Under the pieces are notes generated by a model. It was not told where the DNA came from. It did not search any database and saw nothing but the letters and a program-made list of their open reading frames with translations. Position numbers and translations under genes: made by a program. A stretch of 64,000 nucleotides of DNA, taken from positions 434,001 through 498,000 of the forward strand of contig VXBP01003566.1 in the NCBI GenBank assembly GCA_013400115.1, written 5' to 3'. Positions 56,601 to 60,884 of this stretch are shown here, piece by piece; the stretch's first letter is position 1, and every line of letters starts with the position of its first letter. Origin of the DNA: Rhinopomastus cyanomelas (lineage: Eukaryota > Chordata > Aves > Bucerotiformes > Rhinopomastidae).

Positions 56601-58339
56601 ACTTCTCCTCTTGAAAATGTTATATAGCTAAGTGGCTGCGTAGTAAGTCATTGGGGCGTGTAAAGCATCTCACTACAGCTCTGCTGACTTGCTCTTCTCT
56701 GCTGCATTGGCCTTGCCTCATCTAAAGTTGGGGTTCTTTATGTAGATGAACTTTTGTTTCGGAAGCAAAGAGCCAAGATGAAAACTCCAACTCTTACAGC
56801 TGCAAGAGCAGAGTCACAACTGCAAGACCTGCCCCTGTATCACATGGAGCTGTGGGGAGTTTTGCCTTGTGCAAAGCCAGACACCGTGGGTGGAGGAGGA
56901 CTGAGACTGACTCACTGCTAAAGCATCAGTCCAGTTGTCTCTCGCAGCTGCAGAGTGAAATAGATGGTTCTTTGTTGCAGTCTTCTGCTGTGTTGGTCTG
57001 TACGTAGGTGATGCTGACAACAGATCAGTGGGGTGTTAGAAGAGTAGCACAGGTCTGCAAACCAGCCATTAGCGAGATCGGTCACCTGCTGGCCAGCGCG
57101 CTTTGCTTTTCTGTCCTCTGGTCTGTAAGTGGCAGTGTTGGGGGAACTGGGGGAGCCAGCTATCAGTGAGATGCAAGGAGATCTAGGGGCTGAGGTCCTT
57201 GTCTGTTTCCAATTCCCTGTCCTTTCTGATTTCAGGATGGCAAAGTGAATGGTGTGACAGATTCCACAAGAATCCTGGGGTACACCTTCCTTCACCCAAG
57301 TGTTGTTCCGCGTCCTCACGTCCAGTCCATCACCTTAACTCCACAAGATGAGTTCTTCATTCTGGGGAGCAAGGGGCTGTGGGACAGCCTGTCGATGGAG
57401 GAGGCGGTGGAGGCGGTCAGGAACGTGCCTGACGCGCTCGCAGCTGCCAAGAAGCTCTGCACTTTGGCCCAGAGTTACGGCTGCAATGACAGCATCAGCG
57501 CTGTGGTGGTTCAGCTCAACGTGACGGAGGACAGCTTCTGCTGCTGTGAACTTAATGGGGTCCCACCCCCCAGCCCAGGCATCTTTCCCCAGTCTGTCAA
57601 CGTGGTCATCAAGGACAGGCCTACAGATGCGCTGGGAATGCCATCTTCAAGCAGTGGCATGGCTTCTGAGATCAGCAGCGAGATCTCCACCTCCGAAATG
57701 AGCAGTGAGGTGGGGTCTACGGCCTCTGATGAGCCTCCCCAGGTAGCCATGAATGAGAACAGCCCAGCCTACCCTGGAGAGCAGCGCTGCATGCTGCATC
57801 CTGTCTGCCTGTCCAACTCATTCCAGCGGCAGCTCTCCAGTGCCACCTTCTCCAGCGCCTTTTCTGACAACGGCCTTGACAGCGACGATGAGGAGCCCAT
57901 CGAGGGGGTGTTCACCAACGGCAGCCGCGTGGAAGTGGAGGTGGACATCCACTGCAGCCGAGCCAAGGACAAGCAGCTTCTCCAAGTGCCGGTGGAAGCC
58001 AGTGATGAAGGTATAGTCATCAGTGCCAACGAGGACGAGCCCAGCCTTCCCAGGAAAGCTGAATGTTCTGCCACAGGCACAATAGGGCGCCGGCGGGGCA
58101 ACGGCTCTGTGGCACCGCAAGAGAGGAGCCACAACTTAATCGAAGTCGCAACAGATGCGCCGCTCAGGAAAACAGGGGGATACTTTGCTGCTCCAGCACA
58201 GCCCGATCCTGACGACCAGTTCATCATCCCACCAGAGCTTGAAGAAGAAGTCAAGGAGATAATGAAGCAACACCAGGAGCAGCAGCAGCGGCAGTATCCG
58301 ATGGACCACCTGGCAGACTATTACGACACACCACTATGA
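8504..58339 (+). CDS. PHLPP1: PHLPP1, PH-domain leucine-rich-repeat protein phosphatase 1 (spliced, 3' portion, 14 exons)
   Basis: Joining 8504-8670, 21805-21951, 22489-22719, 24689-24891, 26530-26590, 28364-28459, 32168-32323, 40850-41050, 42026-42188, 47607-47737, 51511-51615, 52519-52713, 55138-55366 and 57236-58339 gives 3189 nt in one open frame (1062 aa plus stop). Residues 1 to about 510 are leucine-rich repeats (LxxLxLxxN pattern), about 520-790 a PP2C-like phosphatase domain, and the rest a Ser/acidic tail ending DTPL, the PDZ ligand that marks PHLPP1. Candidate metal-binding residues are D577-G578 (FDGD), D745 (GSKGLWD) and D780 (GCNDSIS). The family removes the hydrophobic-motif phosphate of AKT and PKC, at the plasma membrane and in cytosol and nucleus; PHLPP1 is also known as SCOP, a suprachiasmatic (circadian) protein. 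Residue numbers here count from the first exon in the window. The PH domain and N-terminus lie upstream of the window. Every junction is in frame and flanked by GT-AG, except one GC-AG. Confidence 0.97.
10187..10690 (-). mobile_element. CR1 LINE fragment
   Basis: It starts at its 3' end (atagaatcatcaaggttgga, then aagacgttcaaggtcatcaa) and continues through the RT C-terminal region read on the minus strand (e.g. CQGRVRFDLRKNFFPERVGR). Frameshifts and stops mark it as old and inactive. Confidence 0.93.
12328..12738 (+). mobile_element. CR1 LINE fragment
   Basis: Homologous to the RT C-terminus and 3' UTR of CR1 (agccacaaggataatgaagg, then gacctcattaatgtttataa), ending ttggattagatgttctttag and tgattctgtgat. 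It carries several small deletions compared with the copy at 788. Confidence 0.9.
14163..14248. repeat. TTTA-rich low-complexity / microsatellite
   Basis: A run of imperfect TTTA/ATTA units (attttattcattaaatttat, then ttatttattattgattaaa). It is intronic and degenerate. Confidence 0.8.
15364..15849 (-). mobile_element. Candidate solo LTR of an endogenous retrovirus
   Basis: Read on the minus strand the segment starts TGTTATGGATTTGG at 15849, has a TATA-like catataaaga near 15790 and two AATAAAG signals near 15500-15520, followed by T-rich sequence. These are the order and spacing of an LTR with U3, R and U5. The 3' boundary (a terminal CA, set at 15364) is uncertain and I could not see a target-site duplication. 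I did not recognise the family. Confidence 0.4.
15901..16660 (-). mobile_element. CR1 LINE fragment
   Basis: It begins with tcatagaatcacataaccat and ttcaggtttgaagagacctc at its 3' end. On the minus strand it encodes a 141-codon remnant of the RT C-terminus (LRELRLFSLEKKRLRVGFIA). The 5' boundary, around 16650-16690, fades out. Confidence 0.92.
16891..16992 (-). mobile_element. CR1 3'-end fragment, about 100 bp
   Basis: It has the CR1 3' UTR only: agggattggaagggacctca and catctagtccaatccccctg, then cacgatcacctagaccaagt. It matches the tails at 37576 and 47797 and so belongs to the same subfamily. It is severely 5'-truncated. Confidence 0.9.
18297..20127 (+). mobile_element. CR1 LINE with ORF1-esterase and ORF2 remnants, internally deleted and lacking its 3' end
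   Basis: About 18300-18638 encodes a degenerate ORF1 esterase segment (VLVIGDLVMRGT, in place of GDSL; later DLKALGRLVKDSGAQIVFSS and GRTQSINA). From about 18656 it jumps to the ORF2 linker (LTFKDHFFEAQ, then LELNLAREVKGNKKVF) and the reverse transcriptase (SQHGFTKGKSCLTNLIAFY, VFYLDFSKAFDTVSH, FADDTRL at 19818-19838). The ORF2 endonuclease is missing. The copy stops inside RT near 20127 without the CR1 3' UTR, unlike normal 5'-truncated LINEs. Stops and frameshifts make it inactive. Confidence 0.9.
18773..18790 (+). repeat. (GAA)6 microsatellite
   Basis: Six perfect GAA units lie within the ORF2 linker of the CR1 copy, where they add lysine or glutamate codons. Confidence 0.85.
21805..21951 (+). 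CDS. PHLPP1: PHLPP1 window exon 2 (LRRs, GC donor)
   Basis: This exon encodes residues 56-105, with repeats reading LKSLNLSNNNLGDFP and LTELNVSCNALRSVP. The acceptor is ctcgctgtag. The only in-frame 3' border is CAAAA|gcaagt, a GC donor: the last two bases AA join the C of the next exon to make Asn, giving M-Q-N-L-Q-T-F, close to the M-H-N-L-Q-T-F of mammals. The GT four bases further on would shift the frame. Length 147 nt, phase 2 on both sides. Confidence 0.93.
21952..21957 (+). promoter_or_regulatory. PHLPP1: Non-canonical GC splice donor (gcaagt)
   Basis: The exon/intron border reads CAAAA|gcaagt. Positions +3 to +6 (aagt) fit the strict consensus seen for GC-AG introns. The matching acceptor is tttaatag at 22481-22488. 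Using the GC keeps the PHLPP1 frame. Using the GT at 21956 would add four bases and reach a TGA within about 17 codons of the next exon. Confidence 0.8.
21952..22488 (+). other. PHLPP1: PHLPP1 intron with GC-AG borders, 537 bp
   Basis: The shortest intron in the window. No repeat was recognised in it. Its 3' end carries a good pyrimidine tract (ctctcccttcccctcctctg). Confidence 0.85.
22489..22719 (+). CDS. PHLPP1: PHLPP1 window exon 3 (LRRs)
   Basis: This exon encodes residues 105-182, from LQTFLLDGNFLQSLP to MPHIKHIDLR, about three leucine-rich repeats. The acceptor is gcttttaatag and the donor CTGAG|gtaagt. Length 231 nt, phase 2 on both sides. The preceding intron is only 537 bp. Confidence 0.95.
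23912..24014 (+). mobile_element. CR1 3'-end fragment (ATACTGTG subfamily)
   Basis: It reads gtgccatggtctagccttga, then ggttggacttgatgatctgt, and ends gatactgtgatac. It is nearly identical in type to the 3' end of the nested element at 60530-60884. Confidence 0.88.
24208..24272 (-). mobile_element. Possible CR1 3'-end relic
   Basis: The stretch aattcacagaactattttga to gatcatcaagccctaacatg resembles the reverse-complemented CR1 tail (tcacagaat, gatcatcaagtcc). It is short and diverged. Confidence 0.45.
24689..24891 (+). CDS. PHLPP1: PHLPP1 window exon 4 (LRRs)
   Basis: This exon encodes residues 182-250, including VTQLDLRDNKLGELD and NIEVLHCERNQL, and ends at YASSN. The acceptor is tctgcaag, one base before the TTG codon, and the donor AATG|gtaagt. 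Length 203 nt, entering in phase 2 and leaving in phase 1. Confidence 0.95.
25095..25178 (-). mobile_element. CR1 fragment, left part (split by LTR)
   Basis: The sequence cccctttgtcctgtcaatgg, then tctacatctttcctggagcc, is the CR1 RT C-terminal region in reverse complement. In CR1 the next bases would be ggtactggaaggc, and these are found beyond the LTR at 25682. Confidence 0.8.
25179..25679 (+). mobile_element. Solo LTR of an endogenous retrovirus, inserted in a CR1
   Basis: The 501-bp block interrupts a CR1 whose two halves abut when it is removed. It starts TG and ends CA, and has a CCAAT box (25523-25527), a TATA box (TATATATAA, 25546-25554) and AATAAA (25620-25625). The flanking CAAG (25175-25178) and CAGG (25680-25683) may be a diverged 4-bp target duplication. 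There are no internal genes, so it is a solo LTR. It is in the same sense as PHLPP1. I did not recognise the family. Confidence 0.7.
25680..26056 (-). mobile_element. CR1 fragment, right part (split by LTR)
   Basis: It continues the CR1 copy broken at 25178: caggtactggaaggcttcta, then ttctcttctccaggctgaac, through the RT region in reverse complement. The left end lies at the LTR border. Confidence 0.9.
26530..26590 (+). CDS. PHLPP1: PHLPP1 window exon 5 (61-nt LRR exon)
   Basis: A short exon encoding residues 250-270, ELVHLDVYPVPNCLAYMDIS. The acceptor is ctccttgtag and the donor TCTAG|gtaaga. It enters in phase 1 and leaves in phase 2, so it restores the phase set by the 203-nt exon before it. 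Losing it alone would break the frame. Confidence 0.94.
26591..28363 (+). other. PHLPP1: PHLPP1 intron, 1.8 kb
   Basis: No transposon was recognised. The part at about 27160-27480 is free of repeats and rich in TAATTA-like and AATTAG motifs, which could mean conserved non-coding DNA, but that cannot be judged from one genome. Confidence 0.8.
28364..28459 (+). CDS. PHLPP1: PHLPP1 window exon 6 (LRR)
   Basis: This exon encodes residues 270-302, from NHLENLPEWVC through LEVLDVGHNQIRELPA. The acceptor is tctttattcatag and the donor GCCCG|gtgagt. Length 96 nt, phase 2 on both sides. Confidence 0.95.
28460..32167 (+). other. PHLPP1: PHLPP1 intron, 3.7 kb
   Basis: No CR1 or LTR was recognised. An open stretch of 131 codons at 29066-29461 (+) has no family I know and may be chance. 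Otherwise nothing is recognisable. Confidence 0.8.
32168..32323 (+). CDS. PHLPP1: PHLPP1 window exon 7 (LRRs)
   Basis: This exon encodes residues 302-354, from LFYNSSLRKLLAGHNML through VEVLDVQHNQLLELPSNLL. The acceptor is tctttttctaag and the donor GACAG|gtaaat. Length 156 nt, phase 2 on both sides. Confidence 0.95.
33688..33805 (-). mobile_element. CR1 3'-end fragment
   Basis: It contains gttcaggttggaaaagaccc and catcaagtccaaccattcac followed by caccactaaactg, the CR1 tail in reverse complement. It is strongly 5'-truncated. Confidence 0.9.
33980..34194 (-). mobile_element. CR1 LINE fragment
   Basis: It has the CR1 tail (agtccaaccattaccccaat) and continues to tccctgggctgcccgttcca and gaagaagtttttcctagtgt in reverse complement. 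It is more diverged than its neighbour at 33688 and is a separate copy, because both start from the 3' end. Confidence 0.88.
37527..37566. repeat. (TTTA)n/(TTTG)n microsatellite
   Basis: Imperfect TTTA units pass into five or more TTTG units, just before a CR1 tail that begins at 37576. Confidence 0.85.
37576..37667 (+). mobile_element. CR1 3'-end fragment, about 90 bp
   Basis: It reads cttggtctaggtgatcctgc, then tttggactagatgatctttt, ending tgattctgtgaag. It is of the same subfamily as the tails at 788, 16891 and 47797. Confidence 0.92.
39951..40232 (-). mobile_element. CR1 LINE fragment
   Basis: The 3' end at the left reads attgggttggaagggacctc, then gtccaaccccgctacaacaa. It extends through the RT C-terminus as far as catcctgttgttccctgctc, where homology stops. 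It aligns closely with the copy at 4799. Confidence 0.93.
40850..41050 (+). CDS. PHLPP1: PHLPP1 window exon 8 (LRRs)
   Basis: This exon encodes residues 354-421, from LRFLNASANKLEMLPPATL through LKILHMAYNRLQSFPA, with a variant repeat (LQELYLTNNNLTDKCVPLL) between. The acceptor is cttctcttcacag and the donor GCGAG|gtaagc. Length 201 nt, phase 2 on both sides. The 8.5 kb intron before it is the second longest in the window. Confidence 0.95.
41051..42025 (+). other. PHLPP1: PHLPP1 intron, 1.0 kb
   Basis: No repeat or other feature was recognised in this intron. Confidence 0.85.
42026..42188 (+). CDS. PHLPP1: PHLPP1 window exon 9 (LRRs)
   Basis: This exon encodes residues 421-475, KMAKLEELEEIDISGNKLK through CIEVFPEVMQLSEIK. 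The acceptor is cttgttttcatag and the donor AAAG|gtgaga. Length 163 nt, entering in phase 2 and leaving in phase 0. Confidence 0.95.
43500..44022 (+). mobile_element. CR1 LINE fragment
   Basis: It encodes the end of RT (VLQFWSPQYEKDVELLERVQ; then LRELELFTLKRKRLQRDLLL) and the 3' UTR ending in attggactagatgtcccttc. It is in sense with PHLPP1 and corresponds to the antisense copy at 4799. Confidence 0.93.
45690..45943 (+). mobile_element. CR1 LINE fragment
   Basis: It has the very end of ORF2 and the 3' UTR (gagggtggtgagatgctgga, then ggtcccttccaaccctggca), ending ttctatgattctaa, the usual CR1 terminal octamer type ATTCTATG. Confidence 0.92.
47607..47737 (+). CDS. PHLPP1: PHLPP1 window exon 10 (last LRRs)
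   Basis: This exon encodes residues 476-519, starting CVDLSCNELSEIMLPENL and ending LALDHKTLELL. It holds the last leucine-rich repeats before the phosphatase domain. The acceptor is cttttcttttgcag and the donor CTGAA|gtaagt. Length 131 nt, entering in phase 0 and leaving in phase 2. Confidence 0.95.
47797..47884 (-). mobile_element. CR1 3'-end fragment, about 90 bp
   Basis: It reads catagagtcattagggatcg, then gacctccaaagatcatctag, ending gatcacctagaccaagtctg. It starts 59 bases after the donor of window exon 10, the closest transposon to a coding exon in the window. Confidence 0.9.
48125..48943 (+). mobile_element. CR1 LINE, left part (split by nested CR1)
   Basis: It encodes RT remnants (YLCFSKTFDSVSHSILLEKL, then SKFAAGDTRL in place of FADDTKL) in several frames, ending ggcctggagaacaggt. 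The copy resumes at 49120 after an opposite CR1. The altered catalytic box confirms it is dead. Confidence 0.88.
48944..49119 (-). mobile_element. Nested CR1 3'-end fragment
   Basis: It is antisense, with its 3' end at the left (atcacagtatcacac, then ggttggaaaagaccttaaag). It lies between two copies of CAGGT (48939-48943 and 49120-49124), a likely 5-bp target-site duplication. Inside it a 29-bp unit (ccttgaacacctccaggg and following) is repeated in tandem near its right end. Confidence 0.88.
49120..49480 (+). mobile_element. CR1 LINE, right part (split by nested CR1)
   Basis: It resumes the element at caggtctgatgagaagaggc and runs through the end of ORF2 (SNRTRGNGLKLCHRWFRLNV) and the 3' UTR (gtttggactagatgatctta). 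The terminal octamers are missing; it is followed by TTAATTAATTATTATTAA. Confidence 0.9.
51511..51615 (+). CDS. PHLPP1: PHLPP1 window exon 11 (start of PP2C domain)
   Basis: This exon encodes residues 519-554, IRCFKIDQPSSGDASGAPA followed by VWSHGYTEASGIKNK. The acceptor is cttccttcttgcag and the donor AACAA|gtatga. The W-S-H-G-Y-T-E segment sits where PP2C proteins begin their first beta-strands. Length 105 nt, phase 2 on both sides. Confidence 0.94.
51616..52518 (+). other. PHLPP1: PHLPP1 intron, 0.9 kb
   Basis: No repeat or other feature was recognised in this intron. Confidence 0.85.
52519..52713 (+). CDS. PHLPP1: PHLPP1 window exon 12 (PP2C metal site)
   Basis: This exon encodes residues 554-619. 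It carries YGVFDGDRNVEVP, the counterpart of the PP2C FDGHGG box: D577-G578 are kept, but the His-Gly of classical PP2Cs is replaced by Asp-Arg, as is normal for PHLPPs. It ends NTFIVMQR. The acceptor is ctttttctctag and the donor CAGAG|gtgggt. Length 195 nt, phase 2 on both sides. Confidence 0.95.
53656..53705. repeat. Interrupted (TA)n microsatellite
   Basis: Three runs of alternating TA (catatatatact, acatatatatatat, aaatatatatattt) are separated by a few bases. It is intronic. Confidence 0.88.
54524..54938 (+). mobile_element. CR1 LINE fragment
   Basis: It encodes LRELEHLLYGDKLRELELFS of the RT C-terminus and ends in the 3' UTR (ggaggtcccttccaacctaa, then gcattctatgag). It is in sense with PHLPP1 and 200 bp upstream of window exon 13. 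Confidence 0.92.
55138..55366 (+). CDS. PHLPP1: PHLPP1 window exon 13 (PP2C core)
   Basis: This exon encodes residues 619-695, KLGTAGQKLGGSAVLCHIKH through EEELKRIKQHKAIITE. It covers the central strands of the PP2C fold (ANVGKCQTVLCRNGKPLPLS corresponds to the N-x-G-D-S-R-A region of classical members). The acceptor is tgtttaaattccag and the donor ACAGAG|gttaga. Length 229 nt, entering in phase 2 and leaving in phase 0. Confidence 0.95.
55367..57235 (+). other. PHLPP1: PHLPP1 intron, 1.9 kb
   Basis: No repeat was recognised. The frame of exon 13 stays open for 84 codons into the intron, which is likely chance. Confidence 0.82.
57236..58339 (+). CDS. PHLPP1: PHLPP1 last coding exon (PP2C C-terminal half, tail, PDZ ligand)
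   Basis: This exon encodes residues 696-1062 and the stop TGA at 58337-58339. It starts DGKVNGVTDSTRILGYTF and contains FILGSKGLWDSL (D745) and GCNDSISAVVVQL (D780), the remaining predicted metal-binding aspartates. A Ser/Glu-rich stretch (SSGMASEISSEISTSEMSSE), an acidic patch (DNGLDSDDEEPIEG) and PDDQFIIPPELEEEVKEIM lead to YYDTPL. Before that end, the Gln run (EQQQRQYP) is short; mammalian PHLPP1 has a longer Gln/Pro tract there. The acceptor is cctttctgatttcag. The exon is much richer in GC than the introns around it. Confidence 0.97.
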   Translation, partial: DGKVNGVTDSTRILGYTFLHPSVVPRPHVQSITLTPQDEFFILGSKGLWDSLSMEEAVEAVRNVPDALAAAKKLCTLAQSYGCNDSISAVVVQLNVTEDSFCCCELNGVPPPSPGIFPQSVNVVIKDRPTDALGMPSSSSGMASEISSEISTSEMSSEVGSTASDEPPQVAMNENSPAYPGEQRCMLHPVCLSNSFQRQLSSATFSSAFSDNGLDSDDEEPIEGVFTNGSRVEVEVDIHCSRAKDKQLLQVPVEASDEGIVISANEDEPSLPRKAECSATGTIGRRRGNGSVAPQERSHNLIEVATDAPLRKTGGYFAAPAQPDPDDQFIIPPELEEEVKEIMKQHQEQQQRQYPMDHLADYYDTPL

Positions 58340-58822
58340 CCCACCGCTTGCTGCTCAGAAACAAACGAGCAAACGAGGAGACTTGAGTGCGAAACCCAGT
58401 GGGTTTGCATCACAGCAGGGGTTTTCCTTATCCTTGTCCTTTATAGACTTCCCGTTCCTTATCCTGCCACTACAGATAACTGCAGCTTTTCGGTTTGTTA
58501 GGTTTAATATTCACTGACTTTTCTTCTAGAGACGCTCGACTGATCCAGTTTAAAATAGTTAACTTTTCCCGTAACATATCAAATGTAAAAAGCAAAAAAA
58601 GACAAAACAAACACAAAAAAAAATCAAATGAAAGGGTTTAATATATTGCTGAGAAACAGATGACGATGTAATATTTTTTAAAATGGCTTGTTTGTTTTGT
58701 TTGAAAAGCAGGGCAGTAGCCAGTGCTAAATGATTTAAGTAATATTGTAATACTGTATTTCTTTGAGAGAAAAGGCTTTTTTTGGTCTTGAAAATGATAG
58801 ACATTTGTAGAATATGGAGACT

Positions 58823-58836
58823 AACTCCTAGGAGTT
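58823..58836. repeat. Perfect 14-bp palindrome in 3' UTR
   Basis: The sequence aactcctaggagtt equals its own reverse complement. It lies 15 bases before a second 14-bp palindrome in the PHLPP1 3' UTR. No function is known to me. Confidence 0.9.
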
Positions 58837-58851
58837 GCTTTACTCTTTCAG

Positions 58852-58865
58852 GTGACTTAAGTCAC
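58852..58865. repeat. Perfect 14-bp palindrome in 3' UTR
   Basis: The sequence gtgacttaagtcac equals its own reverse complement. It could form a cruciform in DNA or favour RNA duplexing, but no function is established. Confidence 0.9.
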
Positions 58866-58912
58866 TGAGATTCACTAATTTTCTCTGAGAGAACAGTTGA
58901 TTGGGAAATTCC

Positions 58913-58920
58913 TGTAAATA
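58913..58920 (+). promoter_or_regulatory. Pumilio-response-like element TGTAAATA
   Basis: The octamer TGTAAATA matches the consensus UGUAHAUA bound by PUM1/PUM2 in mRNA 3' UTRs. It is on the sense strand of the PHLPP1 3' UTR. One octamer can occur by chance. Confidence 0.4.
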
Positions 58921-59274
58921 GCTCAGTGTTGTATAGTGATGCTTCCATGTTTTGTAGCCCCGGCACTAAGGACACAACCTGACAAACTGACCTTTTTTCT
59001 TCAGTGACTCTCTGGGCCGTGGTCGCGGGGCAGAGCAGACTGAGGGGCCGCCGCCGAGGTAGCTAGAGCCCAGGCAGTTAGACCATTGAAAGAAAAACCC
59101 ACTTTTTTCCTCCAGTCTCTTTTCTTTCCTTATTTTACAGCCAGGTTCTGTTTGTGTTCCTTACTGCTGCCACAACCAGCATGATTGTATAGAGCTCCTT
59201 TGCTGTAGAACATTTACATACGAGAGTTATATTAAAGCCGAATGCACAAATGAACATGTCATAATTTTTGTTAT

Positions 59275-59280
59275 AATAAA
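59275..59280 (+). promoter_or_regulatory. PHLPP1: AATAAA polyadenylation signal of PHLPP1
   Basis: A canonical AATAAA is followed after about 20 bases by tgtctgcttttctgtctgag, a T/G-rich downstream element. A weaker ATTAAA lies at 59231-59236. The cleavage site is expected near 59295. Confidence 0.8.
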
Positions 59281-59391
59281 TATGAAATTTACACCTGATG
59301 TCTGCTTTTCTGTCTGAGTGGCTGAGCAGCGGCTCTCAAACCATCGTGTGCCGTGCTGCGTCACTGTGCTCAGCTTCAACCCAGCAACACT

Positions 59392-59806
59392 CTCCAGAGG
59401 AGACTGATGTGAGGCTCTGGAGGGAGCTGGGGATGTTTAGCCTGGAGAAGAGGAGACTCAGGGAGGACCTTCTCCCTCTCTCCAACTCCCTGAAGGGAGG
59501 TTGTAGTCGGATGGGGGTCAGGCTCTTCTCCCAGGCAACCAGCACCAGGACAAGAGGGCAGGGCCTGAAGCTGCACCAGGGGAGGATTAGGTTGGATGTT
59601 AGGAAGCCCTTCCTCACAGAAGGGGTGATCAGACTCTGGAGTGGACTGCCCAGGGCAGTGGTGGAGTCCTCATCCCTGGAAGAGTTTAAGGATAGATTGG
59701 ATGTGGCCCTTAGTGCCCTGGTCTGGCCGATGTGGTGATGTTAGGTCCTGGGCTGGGCTGGATGAGCTCAGAGGGCTTTTCTGTCCTCAGTGTGATTCTG
59801 TGAAAC
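59392..59806 (+). mobile_element. CR1 LINE fragment next to the PHLPP1 3' end
   Basis: It encodes LWRELGMFSLEKRRLREDLL and TRTRGQGLKLHQGRIRLDVR of the RT C-terminus, and ends tcagtgtgattctgtgaaac. It starts about 95 bases after the expected PHLPP1 cleavage site. Confidence 0.92.
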
Positions 59807-60183
59807 TTCTTCAGCTCAATCCTATTTCTGCACTAACTGCAGAAGCTCGTGAGTGCTTTGAGAATTTAGAAGCAGTGCAAAATGACCTTTCAAAGGTACA
59901 AAACAGCTCTCTGAGGAATTGACCTGTTTCTTTTTTCCTCTGTCAATACTAATCCAGCACCATTGCTTTGCCCTTTGCCACAGCTTTGACAGTGCCAGTA
60001 GACTGAGGAGGAGCGGTGCTCGGCTCTGCCCCACTGGGACCAAGTACTTGAAGGTACAACTAGTGAAGGGATAATGCAGGATAAGAAAAAGGAGAAAGAA
60101 AACACTGGATACTCAGAGAAGAGGGGAAATACAAGGAGAAGGTGAAGAAATGAACTCAGAGCTACCAGCATAAACTCAGAGTT

Positions 60184-60529
60184 CATAGAATCACAGACTG
60201 GCTCAGGTTGGAAGGGTCCTTGGAGATCATCTACTCCAACCCCCTGCCATGGGCAGCAGCACTTCTCAACCAGGCTTGGTTGCTAAAGGCCTCAGCCACC
60301 CTGAACACCTCCGGGAATGGGGCAACCACAGCCTGTCTGGGCAATCAATCCCAGAGTCTCTCCACCCTTGCACTGAAGAACTTCTTCCTAAGATCTAGTC
60401 TGAACCTCTCCTTCAGTTTCAAACCACTTCCCCTTATCCTATTGCTAGATCCCCTTGGGAAAATCCCTCTGCAGCCTTCCTGTAGGTTGCCTTCAGGTAC
60501 TGGCAGGCAGCTCTGAGGTCCCCCTAAGT
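60184..60529 (-). mobile_element. CR1 LINE, left part (split by nested CR1)
   Basis: The 3' end is at the left (catagaatcacagactggct, then ggttggaagggtccttggag). It runs to ggcagctctgaggtccccct and resumes at 60885. It belongs to the type with cccctgccatgggcagcagc in the tail. Confidence 0.92.
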
Positions 60530-60884
60530 TAGAAGGGGAGACCTTATTGCTGTCTACAACTACCTGAGGGGTGGTTGTGGCCAGGAGGAGGTTGCTCTCT
60601 TCTCTCAGGCAGCCAGCACCAGAACAAGAGGACACAGCCTCAAGCTGCGCCAGGGGAAATTGAGGCTTGAGGTGAGGAGAAAGTTCTTCACTGAGAGAGT
60701 CATTGGCCACTGGAATGGCCTGCCCAGGGGGGTGGTGGAGTCGCCAACTCTGGAGCTGTTCAAGGCAGAATTGGACGTGGCACTTGGTGCCATGGTCTAG
60801 CCTTGAGCTCTGGTGACAGGTTGGACTTGATGATCTATGAGGTCTCTTCCAACCTTGGTAATACTGTGATACTGTGATACTGTG
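60530..60884 (+). mobile_element. Nested CR1 fragment with ATACTGTG octamers
   Basis: It is a sense CR1 (gaaggggagaccttattgct, then tcaagctgcgccaggggaaa) ending in three perfect ATACTGTG units at 60861-60884. AAGT at 60526-60529 and 60885-60888 is a likely 4-bp target duplication. The octamer array ends exactly where the duplication starts. Confidence 0.9.

Larger units (their letters stand above)
58340..59297 (+). other. PHLPP1: PHLPP1 3' untranslated region
   Basis: This stretch runs from the stop codon to just past the poly(A) signal, about 0.95 kb. It holds an A-rich block (58585-58625), two perfect 14-bp palindromes (58823-58836 and 58852-58865), a Pumilio-type TGTAAATA (58913-58920) and a GC-rich patch with gccgccgccg (about 59010-59070). 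The end is estimated from the signal and the T/G-rich sequence after it; no transcript was available to fix it. Confidence 0.8.

Noticed and set aside
57769..58254. 161-codon frame antisense to the last exon
   Set aside because: It is a shadow of the GC-rich PHLPP1 coding sequence.
59298..59738. Apparent new gene just after PHLPP1
   Set aside because: It is a CR1 remnant (FSLEKRRLRED) with an upstream chance extension.
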